Part shown: positions 1 through 9,523 of the stretch, in pieces
Layout of the letters: each line of letters starts with the position of its first letter
Numbering within the stretch: position 1 is the stretch's first letter
Source: Gonatopus flavifemur
Lineage: Eukaryota; Arthropoda; Insecta; Hymenoptera; Dryinidae
DNA length: 64,000 nt
Assembly (NCBI GenBank): GCA_018340375.1
Contig: JAFFJZ010000017.1
Coordinates: 4,888,001-4,952,000 of the forward strand
Direction of reading: 5' to 3'
The notes under the pieces: model-generated
Databases searched by the model: none
Seen by the model: only the letters and a program-made list of their open reading frames with translations
What the model was told of the DNA's origin: nothing
Translations under genes and position numbers: made by a program

Positions 1-61
1 ATCGTGCTGCAACTTCGGCGGTTTCATCGCCTTGTCGTCCTTTCACCAGATGATTCCTCTA

Positions 62-252
62 CACGGAAAAGAGAAAACAGCAATGGTTACTGTGAATCGC
101 AGTAATTCATTGAAAAAACATGAAAAATCAAATTCACGCCGTCCATTACTGCGTCTCCCAGTAACCGTCAATGTCCAAGCAGCATTGACGAATTTCACTG
201 CAGTACACATCACTGTGATCGCGCTAACCTCTATCATCCAAGCGTGTTTTCA
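62..252 (+). mobile_element. Truncated MITE (CACGGAAAA-ended)
   Basis: The sequence from CACGGAAAAGAGAAAACAG to about 252 matches the left four fifths of the complete element at 43152-43390, including the central GATCGCGCTAA block. The right inverted terminal repeat is missing here, so this is a truncated copy. The ORFs that cross it on both strands are incidental. Confidence 0.75.
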
Positions 253-540
253 ACTGAGCGCCTGAGTTTTCAGCGCTCAAAGTAGCTCACGCCGCTCAAA
301 ACAGCTCACGATATTGTGCTGAAGATGTCTTGTGCGGAAATTTCCAGTGTTTTCAAGAAATCATTGTAAGAAAACCGAAACAACATAGATCTTACGGACA
401 TAGGAAACTTGCGTACAATATATTCAAGGTATCCAACAGAAATTTTCTGCAAGATAGAATGTGTACTGTTTAGCATGAAGCTAAAAATAGCTTTCCAGCC
501 AAAATTTTTCGGTCACTCTTTTGAATCATTGTGAAAAGTA
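253..540 (-). repeat. Dispersed repeat block, copy 1 distal part
   Basis: Read on the minus strand, about 500 to 327 gives a peptide with KISVGYLEYIVRKF. It resembles KISVGYLKHIVCKF on the plus strand at 37356-37598 and KISVGCLEHSVCKF on the minus strand at 44703-44903. Amino-acid resemblance among three diverged copies suggests a former coding segment of a transposable element. The block starts with degenerate GCGCTCAAAGTAGCTCA repeats, which are also present at 44588-44640. It is the downstream continuation of the USP-bearing element at 2094-3560, separated from it by the MITE and mariner insertion. Function not recognised. Confidence 0.6.
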
Positions 541-774
541 GCAGATAGCAAAAGTTCCGAAAATCAGATCTCATTGAATTCTTTCGTAACCACAAAACGA
601 ACTACTAAAATGTCAGCAGAATAGAGTCCTTGGAGAATTCAAATCGTCTTTTCTCATACTGTATATTTTACTGTATATAGTATGACAAAAGGCGATTTGA
701 ATTCTCCAAGAACTCCATTCTACTGACATTTCAGTGATTCATTTTGTGGTTCCAGAAGGATTCAATGGGATCTA

Positions 775-2068
775 TCAGGTTGGCAACTAAGTAATTGCGG
801 ATTTCACTCATAGATGGTGTCAGTTGAATTTTTAGGTTTGCAGACGTAGTACGAATGTAAAACACATCTTGTTATTTGATAGTTGGCAATTCAGCTGTCA
901 ATCAGTAACAAAATTTTTTGATCGTTTGCGTAGTTTTCGTTTGGCGTTCGTTGAAAAATGGAAAATCAAAAGGAACATTTTCGTCATATTTTGCTTTTTT
1001 ATTTCCGCAAAGGGAAAAACGCATCGCAAGCTCAAAAAAGGTTATGTGCTGTTTATGGTGACGAAGCCTTAAAAGGATGGCAGTGTCAAAATTGGTTTGC
1101 CAAATTCCGTTCTGGTGATTTTTCACTCAAAGATGAAAAACGCTCTGGTCGTCCAGTTGACGTTGATGACGCCCTAATCAAAGCAACAATCGATTCGGAT
1201 CGTCACAGTACAACACGTGAGATTGCAGAGAAACTTCATGTATCACATACATGCACTGAAAATCACTTAAAACAACTTGGCTATGTTCAAAAACTCGATA
1301 CATGGGTTCCTCACGAACTGGAAGAAATGCATTTAACGCGACGCATTAACATCTGCGATTTGCTAAAGAAACGTAATGAAAATGATCCATTTTTAAAACG
1401 ACTGTTAACTGGCGATGAAAAATGGGTTGTGTACAACAATATCAAACGGAAAAGATCGTGGAGCAGGCCAGGTGAACTAACTCGAACAATAGCAAAAGCT
1501 GATATTCATCAAAAGAGGGTTTTGTTATCAGTTTGGTGGGATTACAAAGGGATTGTCTACTTTGAACTCTTACCACCCAACCGAACGATCAATTCTGATG
1601 TCTACATTGAACAACTAACGAAATTAAACAATGCAGTTGAAGAAAAGCGGCCCGAATTGACAAATCGAAAAGGTGTTGTATTCCATCATGACAATGCAAG
1701 GCCACACACATCTTTGGTCACTCGGCAAAAATTATTGGAGCTTGGTTGGGATGTTTTGCCACATCCACCATATATTATTATAGTCCTGACCTTGCACCAT
1801 CTGATTACTTTCTGTTTCGATCTTTCCAAAACTCCTTGAATGGTAAAAATTTCAGTAATGATGATGATGTCAAATCGTACCTGATTCAGTTTTTTGCTAA
1901 TAAAAACCAGAAGTTTCATGAACGTGGGATTATGATGCTGCCTAAAAGATGGCAAAAGGTCATTGATCAAAATGGGCAATACATTACAAAATAAAGTTAT
2001 TTAGTTCCATGAAAAAAGTGTCTCTGATTTCCTAACAAAAATCCGCAATTACTTAGTTGCCAACCCAA
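775..2068 (+). mobile_element. mariner (Tc1/mariner superfamily) element 1
   Basis: The terminal inverted repeats read GGTTGGCAACTAAGTAATTG on the left (after TCA) and its reverse complement on the right, flanked by TA at 773-774 and 2069-2070. The length of 1294 bp is standard for a mariner. The single gene inside encodes a DD34D transposase broken by one frameshift. The element is inserted in a palindromic MITE, so it is younger than that MITE. Confidence 0.93.
958..1994 (+). pseudogene. mariner transposase, one frameshift
   Basis: This is a DDE/D transposase of the mariner family, which cuts and pastes its own element by binding the terminal repeats in the nucleus. The ATG at 958 follows the 5' untranslated stretch at the usual distance from the left repeat. 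An N-terminal paired helix-turn-helix region (about residues 1-110) ends in WVPHEL. The catalytic motifs are TGDEKWV (first Asp), HHDNARPH (second Asp) and, in a different frame, SPDLAPSDYFLF (third Asp), which matches the mariner DD34D pattern. Around 1770-1790 a short duplication of ATTAT-type sequence shifts the frame just before the third Asp. The remaining C-terminus, ending in QYITK at 1994, is readable in the shifted frame. The full length would be close to 345 residues, as in active mariners. This copy cannot make a complete enzyme, but its decay is slight. Confidence 0.92.
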
Positions 2069-2093
2069 TAGTTTTTGGAACTTTCGCTATCTG

Positions 2094-2335
2094 GGTAAGG
2101 AGATGTCAAATATTCATCATGCAACAAAATGATATATCTTCAAGATATCAGATTGAAGACATTTTCTAGTACTGTACCAGACATTTTTCAGAATTCTGTG
2201 AATATCCATCGGAATCATTTGCAAAAATTCTTCAAGAATATTTGATTTGTTATGGTATTATGAAGGTATTCTGTATTCTTCAAAACTGGAAATATTGAAG
2301 TAATTTAATTCTAATTTTATGATGAAGCGAAATTA
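2094..2335 (-). repeat. Region downstream of the USP-like ORF in the dispersed element
   Basis: Read on the minus strand this follows the USP stop codon. It is similar to 37070-37300 on the plus strand, with a shared NILEEF peptide and a shared GTTGCATGATGAATATTTG stretch. A further diverged copy lies at about 44930-44990. The similarity continues past the ORF stop, which shows that the repeat unit is larger than the protease gene. Confidence 0.6.
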
Positions 2336-3560
2336 TTGCTTTCTAAAGAAATATATATACAAGTCTTTAGCATTACGTGGCCAATGTCGCTCTTCAACTT
2401 GCAGATCATGAATAAATATCCACTTTGTACCTTTACTTCGTAACATGCATGTGAAATTACCTTCAGAAATATTTTTACCCTGATGAAAAACAACAGCTAT
2501 AACTTTATAAAAGTGTTGTGCAATTTTACTTTTTGAAGTTGGTACTGCTTTAATGTTTACCCTGGCGAAAAAACGGCGTGCACATAAAGTTCAAACAGCG
2601 TACCAATAACGTGATTCTGGCCAATATACGTTCAATGCACGCTTACTTCAATATAAGCGTGAGTACAGCGTGCATGAACGCTTTTCTTCACGCTCGATCC
2701 ACGCTCAACTGCGCCAATTGACTCTTAATACACTCTCATGTGACGGTAATAACACTCCTATCCCTGCTTAAAGTGTCATATAGAATCGTATAGAATATCA
2801 TAGATTATGATTCAAAAACATGATAAGATTCACAGTTTCTATCATGTTTTTGAATCATATTTTATGATATTCTATACGATTCTATATGACATTCTGAGCA
2901 GGGATGCGACGCTTCAAATGCACGCTTTATTTTCACCAGGGTATATTTTCTACCTTTGTTGCTTCAACATTATTGTGATTAAATATCATCAATTGCACAA
3001 TTACATATCGCTCTGACGCTGTTATGAATGATCTTTTAGTTTGATGCAAGGTATTACAATTGTCCCAAGAATCTTCGAAAATTTTCCATGTTGAAAAATT
3101 GAACTTGAATATTTCTTGAAACTCAAATGATTTTTGTGAAATTGGAGGTAGCGCAAGACGTACAACACAATTTGGACCAACAATATTTCCGGTATATTCA
3201 CATTTCGTACATTCCGTTATGGTAGTTATTTGGTGCTTCATTAAATTTTTAATGGCCATAGAATTTTCGCAAATAGAAGCGATGAATTCTCCTGCATCTT
3301 GTGAGTGATTATGCAAGTATTGTGGACCTGCAAGCTGTTTTAAAGCTATGATATCAAGATTTTTTCGCGAATTGTAGTTCTGAATTGAAATATTTATGAT
3401 GTCATTGGGGTCAGATAAAAGTAATTGTTTTGTCTTAGAAGTACAGTACAATATACACTACATTACTGCATTCAAATGAGAAGGAACACCGTCAACATTA
3501 GGAAGACCCATTACGTTGATTGCATGAGTTTCTGTTGATTTTTCATCAGTATTTTGGCCC
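2336..3560 (-). pseudogene. USP (peptidase C19)-like ORF carried by a dispersed repeat, broken
   Basis: Read on the minus strand this resembles a ubiquitin-specific protease, the family that removes ubiquitin from proteins. A Cys-box-like motif GLPNVDGVPSHLNA lies near 3495. It is followed by one in-frame TAG and CILYC, then HSQDAGEFI, a CTKC zinc-ribbon-like pair, RLALPPI, and RYVIVQL near the centre. After a 382-bp MITE the C-terminal part resumes with VVFHQGKNISEGNFTCMLR, WIFIHD and FFRKQ, then stop. The expected catalytic Cys reads Ser. The expected catalytic His in the GH(Y/F) motif reads Asn, and the partial second copy at 36893 also has Asn there. The Asp of the HD motif is present. 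The combination of stop codon, MITE and lost residues makes this copy inactive. The USP assignment follows from motif order and spacing. That it is mobile cargo is inferred from the second fragment sharing non-coding flanks. Confidence 0.7.
2560..2941. mobile_element. CCCTGG-ended MITE inside the USP-like ORF
   Basis: The ends are CCCTGGCGAAAAAACGGCG and its inverted counterpart (TTTATTTTCACCAGGG), flanked by TA at 2558-2559 and 2942-2943. Removing it rejoins the USP reading frame (EATKVEN continues into a C-terminal segment). The outer parts hold many short GCGTGCATGAACGCT-like repeats on both strands. An inner perfect-type hairpin (about 2778-2905) pairs TCATATAGAATCGTATAG with its complement. 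No ORF of interest. Related ends occur at 32601-36081 and 58375-58668. Confidence 0.85.
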
Positions 3561-3599
3561 CTGGATTATATATGATCCAATATCCTTATTCCTGAGTAC

Positions 3600-5130
3600 C
3601 CAGGTGAAAAAGTTTTTTCAGTGAGTAAATTCTTTGAGTAAAATTACAGGTGAATCAAGGAGAAGTGGAAAGGATGCTGGTATACTATACATCTGTATGT
3701 TACTTACCACCACGATCAATATCATCAGGTAGCGTAGAAGGGAAATGAAGAAGAGGCAGGAGTGCAGTGGATATACCACAGGTCCTTGCATTAGGTACAC
3801 TATTATCAGATTCTTTTAATAGGATCACAGATAGATGAAGAAAAAGCAAGAAGAATGCACATGTACCATACATCTTTATGTTACGTACCACAATTATCAA
3901 TGTCATTAGGTAGCGTCATAGGAAAATGGAGAAAAAGCAGAAGTGCAGTGAATATACAAGTCCTTGGGTTGAATAATACCACTATCAGATTCTTCCAACA
4001 GAATCATAGGTGGATGAAGAAGAAGCAAAAAGGATGTAGATGTACCATACATCTGTACGTTAAATCCTACCATGATCATTAGGTAGCGTTGAAGGAAAAT
4101 GCAGAAAAGATAGGAGCGCAGTGGATATATCACAAATCTTTGCATCGGGTGCATTCCACTGACCAATTGACGAATGATTAGAGAGACTGTTTAGGATCAA
4201 CTCGACGAGAATTGAGCAGATACAATATTCTGATTATAGAAATGGTTGCAGAACAACTACAGGTCAATTTGACTGATGTGACTGGATGTGACAATTCATT
4301 CTGAATGTTCCCTTCCAAAGTTCCATCTTTCCAGTTGTTCCATTCAAGCTGGATTATATTTGTGTTCTTACAAACCATCATTTTCATCTTCACTTATCTT
4401 GGTTGTGGAATGATTCAATTCTCAAATATCACGAATATTAAATGGTTTGGATATTTGATACAGTATTGCTTTTCAATGATCATGAATCACTTTGAATACA
4501 TTTTGAACATTTCATAGATCTTAGAGTTACTAAATCTCTCAACCCAAAAAACTCTATGTCAATTTGATAAAATTGATGATATTTGAGCATTGAATAATTT
4601 CAAAACGAAGATAACTAAAGATGAAAATGATGGTTTGTAAGAACACAAATATAATCCAGCTTGGATGGAACAACTGAAAAGATGGAACTTTGGAAGAAAA
4701 CATTCAGAATGAATTGTCACATCCAGTCACATCAGTCAAATTCACCTGTAGTTGTTCTGCAACCATTTCTATAATCAGAATATTGTATCTGCTCAATTCT
4801 CGTCGAGTTGATCCTAAACAGTCTCTCTAATCATTCGTCAATTGGTCAGTGGAATGCACCCGATGCAAAGATTTGTGATATATCCACTGCGCTCCTATCT
4901 TTTCTGCATTTTCCTTCAACGCTACCTAATGATCATGGTAGGATTTAACGTACAGATGTATGGTACATCTACATCCTTTTTGCTTCTTCTTCATCCACCT
5001 ATGATTCTGTTGGAAGAATCTGATAGTGGTATTATTCAACGCAAGGACTTGTATACCCACTGCACTTCTGCCTTTTCTTCATTTTCCTATGACGCTACCC
5101 AACGACATTGATCATTGTGGTACATAACAT
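3600..5130. repeat. Foldback of ~175-bp satellite-like units
   Basis: The arms at about 3874-4402 and 4609-5130 are inverted copies. An ORF starting MVSGMHPMQRFVIYPLRS occurs on the minus strand at 3906-4166 and, nearly identical, on the plus strand at 4842-5111, which is a by-product of the symmetry. The left arm and its upstream extension consist of units marked by AGGTAGCGT at 3727, 3908 and 4081 (spacing 181 and 173). The 206-bp spacer, 4403-4608, is AT-rich. The same vocabulary (GTGGATATATCACAG, GGTGGATGAAGAAGAAGC) recurs at 5.3-6.5, 30.6-32.6, 36.1-36.9 and 45.0-47.8 kb. Confidence 0.8.
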
Positions 5131-5329
5131 AACGATTGATATATATTTTCTTCTTGTAAATACAAAGTTATTTTACTTCTGTTAAAATAAAACGCCAATG
5201 AATGATTCCTAAGTGTTATTGTGTTGTAAATGTATTTTGGATGTTTTCAGATTCATGTCACAATATTTTAGTTCACTGTATATATTCAGTTGTTCGCCAA
5301 TTGGACCTTGAAGTGGACCTGACCAAAGG

Positions 5330-6480
5330 ATCTGCGGTGGATGGACTCTGCTGCTGAAGATGAGAATGAAAATGAAAACACTCAGATCTATGGTATATTC
5401 ATTTCATCTTGTTTCTTTCTTACTCACCTGAAACAGTACGTAAAGAATCTGATACCAGTATCGGATGGACCTGTGATATGTCCATTGCGCTTCTCCATTT
5501 TCTTCATTCGAATATGAAACCAACAAATGAAATTGATAGTGAAGATAGCTAGCATACAAATTTGTGATACGTCTGCTTCATTTCTGCTTCGTCTCCAGCC
5601 ACTTGTGATGCTACTCCAAGAAACTTATGAGCCCAGCATGTTGCAAAGATCTGTGGCATATCTACTGCATTCTCAGCTTTGAAAAAATTACTGTATTCAA
5701 GAGTTTTTATTGAAATAATATTTGAGATACTTCGATATAACTAAAGTAACTGGAAAGCAACCTCAACTTCTACCGTTGGTCAAACATTCAACATCTCATT
5801 GGGTTTTGTCATCGACTTCACTTTCCAAAAAATTTTGATATTGCGTTGGGGTTTTTTGATGGATACCTCTTCCTGATCATAAGGGATGATTCAGTTATTG
5901 ATTCATTACACAATCTTCAATCATCCATTTCATGCTATTGATCACCAATTTAATACAAAATTTCCACAAGACCACCTATATGACATTTATAGTGGTGGTA
6001 GACGACGCAGAGGTCTATGGTATATTTGCTCCGTTTTTGTGTTTCCTTATACACCTGTGATACTACTCAAGCAATCAGATTACAACTCTTGTTAGAATCA
6101 AGTATCAGATCGATGAGAGAAGATAAAACGAAGCAAATGCACCATCCGATCTGCACGACGTCTACCACCACTATCCATTTCATTTAGGTAATTTCTTAGG
6201 CAATGTAGTATTGAATAGATGAACTACAGATTATAAAGTGGATTCAATTGATAATGAATGGCATAAAATGGATGATTAAAGATAATGTAATCAGTAATCG
6301 AAGACTAACCTGATCAGTAATCAAAGAGCAACGTAATCAGTAATCGAAGACCAACCTGATCAGTAATCGCAGAGCAACTTGACCTTTTGTTTTTCAAACT
6401 TTTTATATTTCATTGGGGTTTTCTCATGATGAGTTCACTTTCTCATTACGAGCCATTATTCACTAAGTCATTCATGATGA
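5330..6480. repeat. Satellite-like foldback block, copy A
   Basis: The block consists of degenerate units with TCTATGGTATATTTGCTTC, GAATGAAATTGATAGTG and ATCTGTGGCATATCTACTGC motifs. It contains a hairpin centred near 6090 (CACCACTATAAATG-type arm before 6010 against GTCTACCACCACTATCC near 6165). It is followed by short tandem GTAATCAGTAATCGAAGA repeats at 6290-6375. Homologous blocks lie at 30556-32600 plus 36082-36880 and at 45000-47760. No credible gene. Confidence 0.7.
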
Positions 6481-7440
6481 TGATTCAAATTATTCCATAA
6501 TAACCGATAATTATTATTCATCATTTATTGTTTGATGTTTCTTGGAATAGTTCCCAATTAACCTCAAATAAAAAATGATTGATATACAAATTATTTTTTA
6601 AGCTTGATACGTTTTGAATTGTGAAAATGAAAAATATGAAATTTAACTGATGTGATACCCTGTAATTCATCCAACTCGTACCATATTGATGACGTTTTGA
6701 TTGACAAAAAAGTGTGAATGCCAAAAAATTTGAAATTGAATGATATATTAGTATTAGTATAAATTGAAAGCTCTTGAAAAGAACTTTTGAATAATACACA
6801 CAACTCGATTTCATGATTTTTAACACTCACGGTTTTTTTTCAAAACATATATATACATATATATATATATAACCTGTCACACAGCATTTCATCATTCATT
6901 GACAGATCTTTGTTCATTTGTATACAACGTATACCATATTATACTGAAATGAACAATGAACGCTATTGGCTGTTAAGAAAAAGAAAGAGAGAGAATGACA
7001 TGGGTATCATTGGAAACCTATCTAAAAAGTAGCGAAAATTGAAAACCGGCCTGAATTGGTTCTAGCGAAGATCTGAGGTATTTAGGAAAAAGATGACGAT
7101 GATGGATCAGAATCGTAATATTTTGATCGCATGAAATTGAAAAACGTTTATATCTCAGTATTGCTCCAACTGAACAGGTTCGTAGTGTGCTTAATCGGAA
7201 GTGCGTATTCGAATTACATAAAAAAGTTGATTAGTTATTCGTGATATTCAAATGTATGTTGATTTATAGTGATTTTAGATTTTTGAACTATACGAAATCT
7301 CGGTGTTCGCGTAAAGAAACACGGTAGCGTACGACTTTTCAGCTTTTTTCAAAATAATTATATAAATGTTTTTCTCAGGTTCTTTTCATGTACTTGGCGT
7401 CGAGACGCTATCGCGTCTTTCGATTAAGGAACAACCAATG
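6481..7440 (+). repeat. Dispersed repeat block adjoining the satellite, copy A
   Basis: Parts match 47860-48120 (ATAGTTCCCAATTAACCTC) and 48360-48640 (TTCGTAGTGTG, ACACGGTAGCGTACGACTT). An inverted copy lies at 29560-29910. The block includes an AT microsatellite at about 6846-6874. It ends at the motif TTCATGTACTTGGCGT (7385-7400), followed by the small hairpin CGAGACGCTATCGCGTCT. In copies A and B this block directly follows the satellite block, so both may belong to one larger element. No gene recognised. Confidence 0.6.
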
Positions 7441-8300
7441 ATAAGAAAAGTCGCGGTCGATCGAATCATCCGATAATTCGATAACAAAACCTTATAAACA
7501 AAACCGATAGATGTTGGAGGCGCACGTGATTCAAAATAAACCTTTCACGATATAAATTTAGGTCAAAAATGAAGAGAAGACGAACTTGATACTACTTTGC
7601 TATTTCACGATTTACTATCAGTTTCGATTTGTCTTGAACGAATCGCTCAATTCAAGAGGCTAGTCCTCACAGATCTTTACCTTTTCAGATGCGTATGTTC
7701 ACGAATCCTTCTCATTGCAAGCGGGATATAATGAACATTCGGTTTCACACTGAGATTACGGTAATCATATGTGCGCATTGACACGTACTTACTTCAAGTT
7801 TCGTAATTCAAAGTGTTCATATGTTGGTCAGAGTGGTTACAAGTTCCTCATAGAGTGTTATTTCAAAAGCGTAAAGATTATAACGCGAAGTATAGTGTGA
7901 AAGAGACGTTTTTCGAATTGTTTTAGATCCTGGCAAACGGATCAACGCCAGTGGAGGAAGATGTTCCACATCATTTGTGAAAAGATTGTTATATGAGTTG
8001 TAAATAAACTCTTCCTCCTTCTTTCATGTAAAGTAGTATCGCTCATTTCAACAACCACCCACTCTCTCCGTCTTATCGTGTCATTATCGGTCAATAATAC
8101 GGATGAATTTCGGGATATTCTATTCACACAACTTGCATTTATACAAGGAGAAGACTGGTAGGCTTAAAGAAGAATGCTTGAAGCATATTTCACTAAATCT
8201 ATGATTTAATGAAAAATTCAATTCCTCCTTCCTTCTCCATAAGAGAAAGAAGTATGAAGAGAAAAAGAGAACATTACAGGCTCCTAATCAAGTCTTCCAT
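7441..8300. other. Non-coding stretch, nothing recognised
   Basis: I see no repeat partner within the window and no convincing coding signal here. A 61-residue minus-strand ORF at 7942-8127 has no recognisable motif. The stretch may be unique host sequence between two elements. Confidence 0.4.
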
Positions 8301-8312
8301 TATAATACAGGT

Positions 8313-9440
8313 GTGTCCGAGGGCGAGGCATATCATGGATCAACACCTCCCACGGTTAAAAATCAATTCCGTCATGTAGACAGCGCCGAATTTGTCACGC
8401 CTTCTGGCACTGGCAGCATCAACTCACGGGTAACGCCTCGGGGACGGCCATCCGAAGCTCTCGGCTGGATTCGTGAAACAGTGATAGTGCTATCACTGAC
8501 TACTTTTTTTCTCAAAAAAGGAAACGAGAACTCCAAGATTCTCTTTCACCATCTGGCATCGAGGATTTGATTCCTCAGGACGATAGCAATCCACAAGGCC
8601 CATCAGGTTTGCGCGGCGAAACACATCAAAACAAAAAGAAACCACCTATCTCATCCTCTCCTATTACACCGGATACAACGAATATGGATGCAATACTAAA
8701 GGGAATCCTAGAAACCATTAAAAAATCTGACTCCAGAAGGGACACGGAATACGGAGATCTCCGTCAGGAGATTGGAGAACTACGAGAAGACATAAGCAAG
8801 AAACTCCAGACCATCGAACAAGAGAACACTTAGCTCCGAGAAATGAACGAGGAATTACTGGCTCGGGAAAAAAAAAGAGAGACATACTCCTAGAAAGGCA
8901 TGACAGAGAACTTCGAAAACGCAATGTGATAGTTACTGGTCTACAAACAGACTCAAAAAGTTGTACTACGGACGTTATCAATTTCCTTCAAAATTCCTTT
9001 GGAATGGAATCCGTAGTCTCGGTAGCAAGAACTCTTCTTGGGACTAGAAAAACGAGTCTTCATCACACTGGCATCTCTGGAAGCCAAGAACACAATTATG
9101 AAGCTGAAGAACACGAAACTGAGAAACGTCAAAATCTCCATAGAAAACGACCTGACAACCAAAGAAAGGGAAGTAGCTTATCAAGGTCGTAACTTTGCCT
9201 GGGAAATAATCAAGAAAAACGGAACAGCCGAAGTCTACGGGAACAAAGTAATCGTAAACGACAAGATGCACATTTGGGACGAAGAAAAAGCTACGTTTCT
9301 TCCTGCGAGGGAAGAAGATCCAGAAAATGCAGCGGAGGAAGCCGGTACACATCCTCAGTCTATACCAGCCTGGACTGAAAACATTGCAGCTGAGACCACA
9401 GGAGTGCCAAAAAACGATCAAAAAAATGCAGAGAAGAAGA
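8313..9440 (+). pseudogene. LINE ORF1 (RNA-binding protein), broken
   Basis: ORF1 proteins of LINEs coat the element RNA. The start is uncertain; reading begins near GTGTCCGAGGGC at 8313. The first part is polar and proline/serine-rich. From about 8700 a heptad-like, charged segment (GDLRQEIGELREDISKKL) looks like a coiled coil. A nonsense codon lies at 8831-8833 just before LREMNEELLAREKK. KRNVIVTGL near 8920 and NDLTTKEREVAYQGR near 9150 resemble the RRM-like and C-terminal domains of this protein type, and KVIVNDKMHIWDEEKATFL follows. At least two frame changes separate these parts (near 8590 and 9035-9045). No stable product is expected. Confidence 0.75.
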
Positions 9441-9523
9441 TTAGTGTCTGCCTCGTATGGACCAATAGAACCTCGGGAAGTTTAATCTTCCGCCCTCTTA
9501 TCATCCACTTTCAGAATTATCAC

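Larger units (their letters stand above)
541..2093. mobile_element. Palindromic MITE split by a mariner insertion
   Basis: Bases 541-774 plus 2069-2093 form one long near-perfect inverted repeat. The left arm runs from GCAGATAGCAAAAGTTCC and pairs with GGAACTTTCGCTATCTG after the mariner. The inner arms (ATGTCAGCAGAATAGAGT against ACTCCATTCTACTGACAT) flank a TATA-rich loop near 660-685. Without the mariner the element is about 258 bp. It sits inside the USP-bearing dispersed element, because the copy at 37300-37350 lacks it. No coding capacity. Confidence 0.75.

Noticed and set aside
3906..5111. Pair of near-identical ORFs beginning MVSGMHPMQRF on opposite strands
   Set aside because: They are the two arms of a foldback. 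The DNA is satellite-like in units of ~175 bp and related blocks do not keep the frame.
9044..9421. 125-residue minus-strand ORF opposite LINE ORF1
   Set aside because: It is antisense to a recognisable ORF1 coding region and its aromatic-rich composition is typical of a shadow frame.
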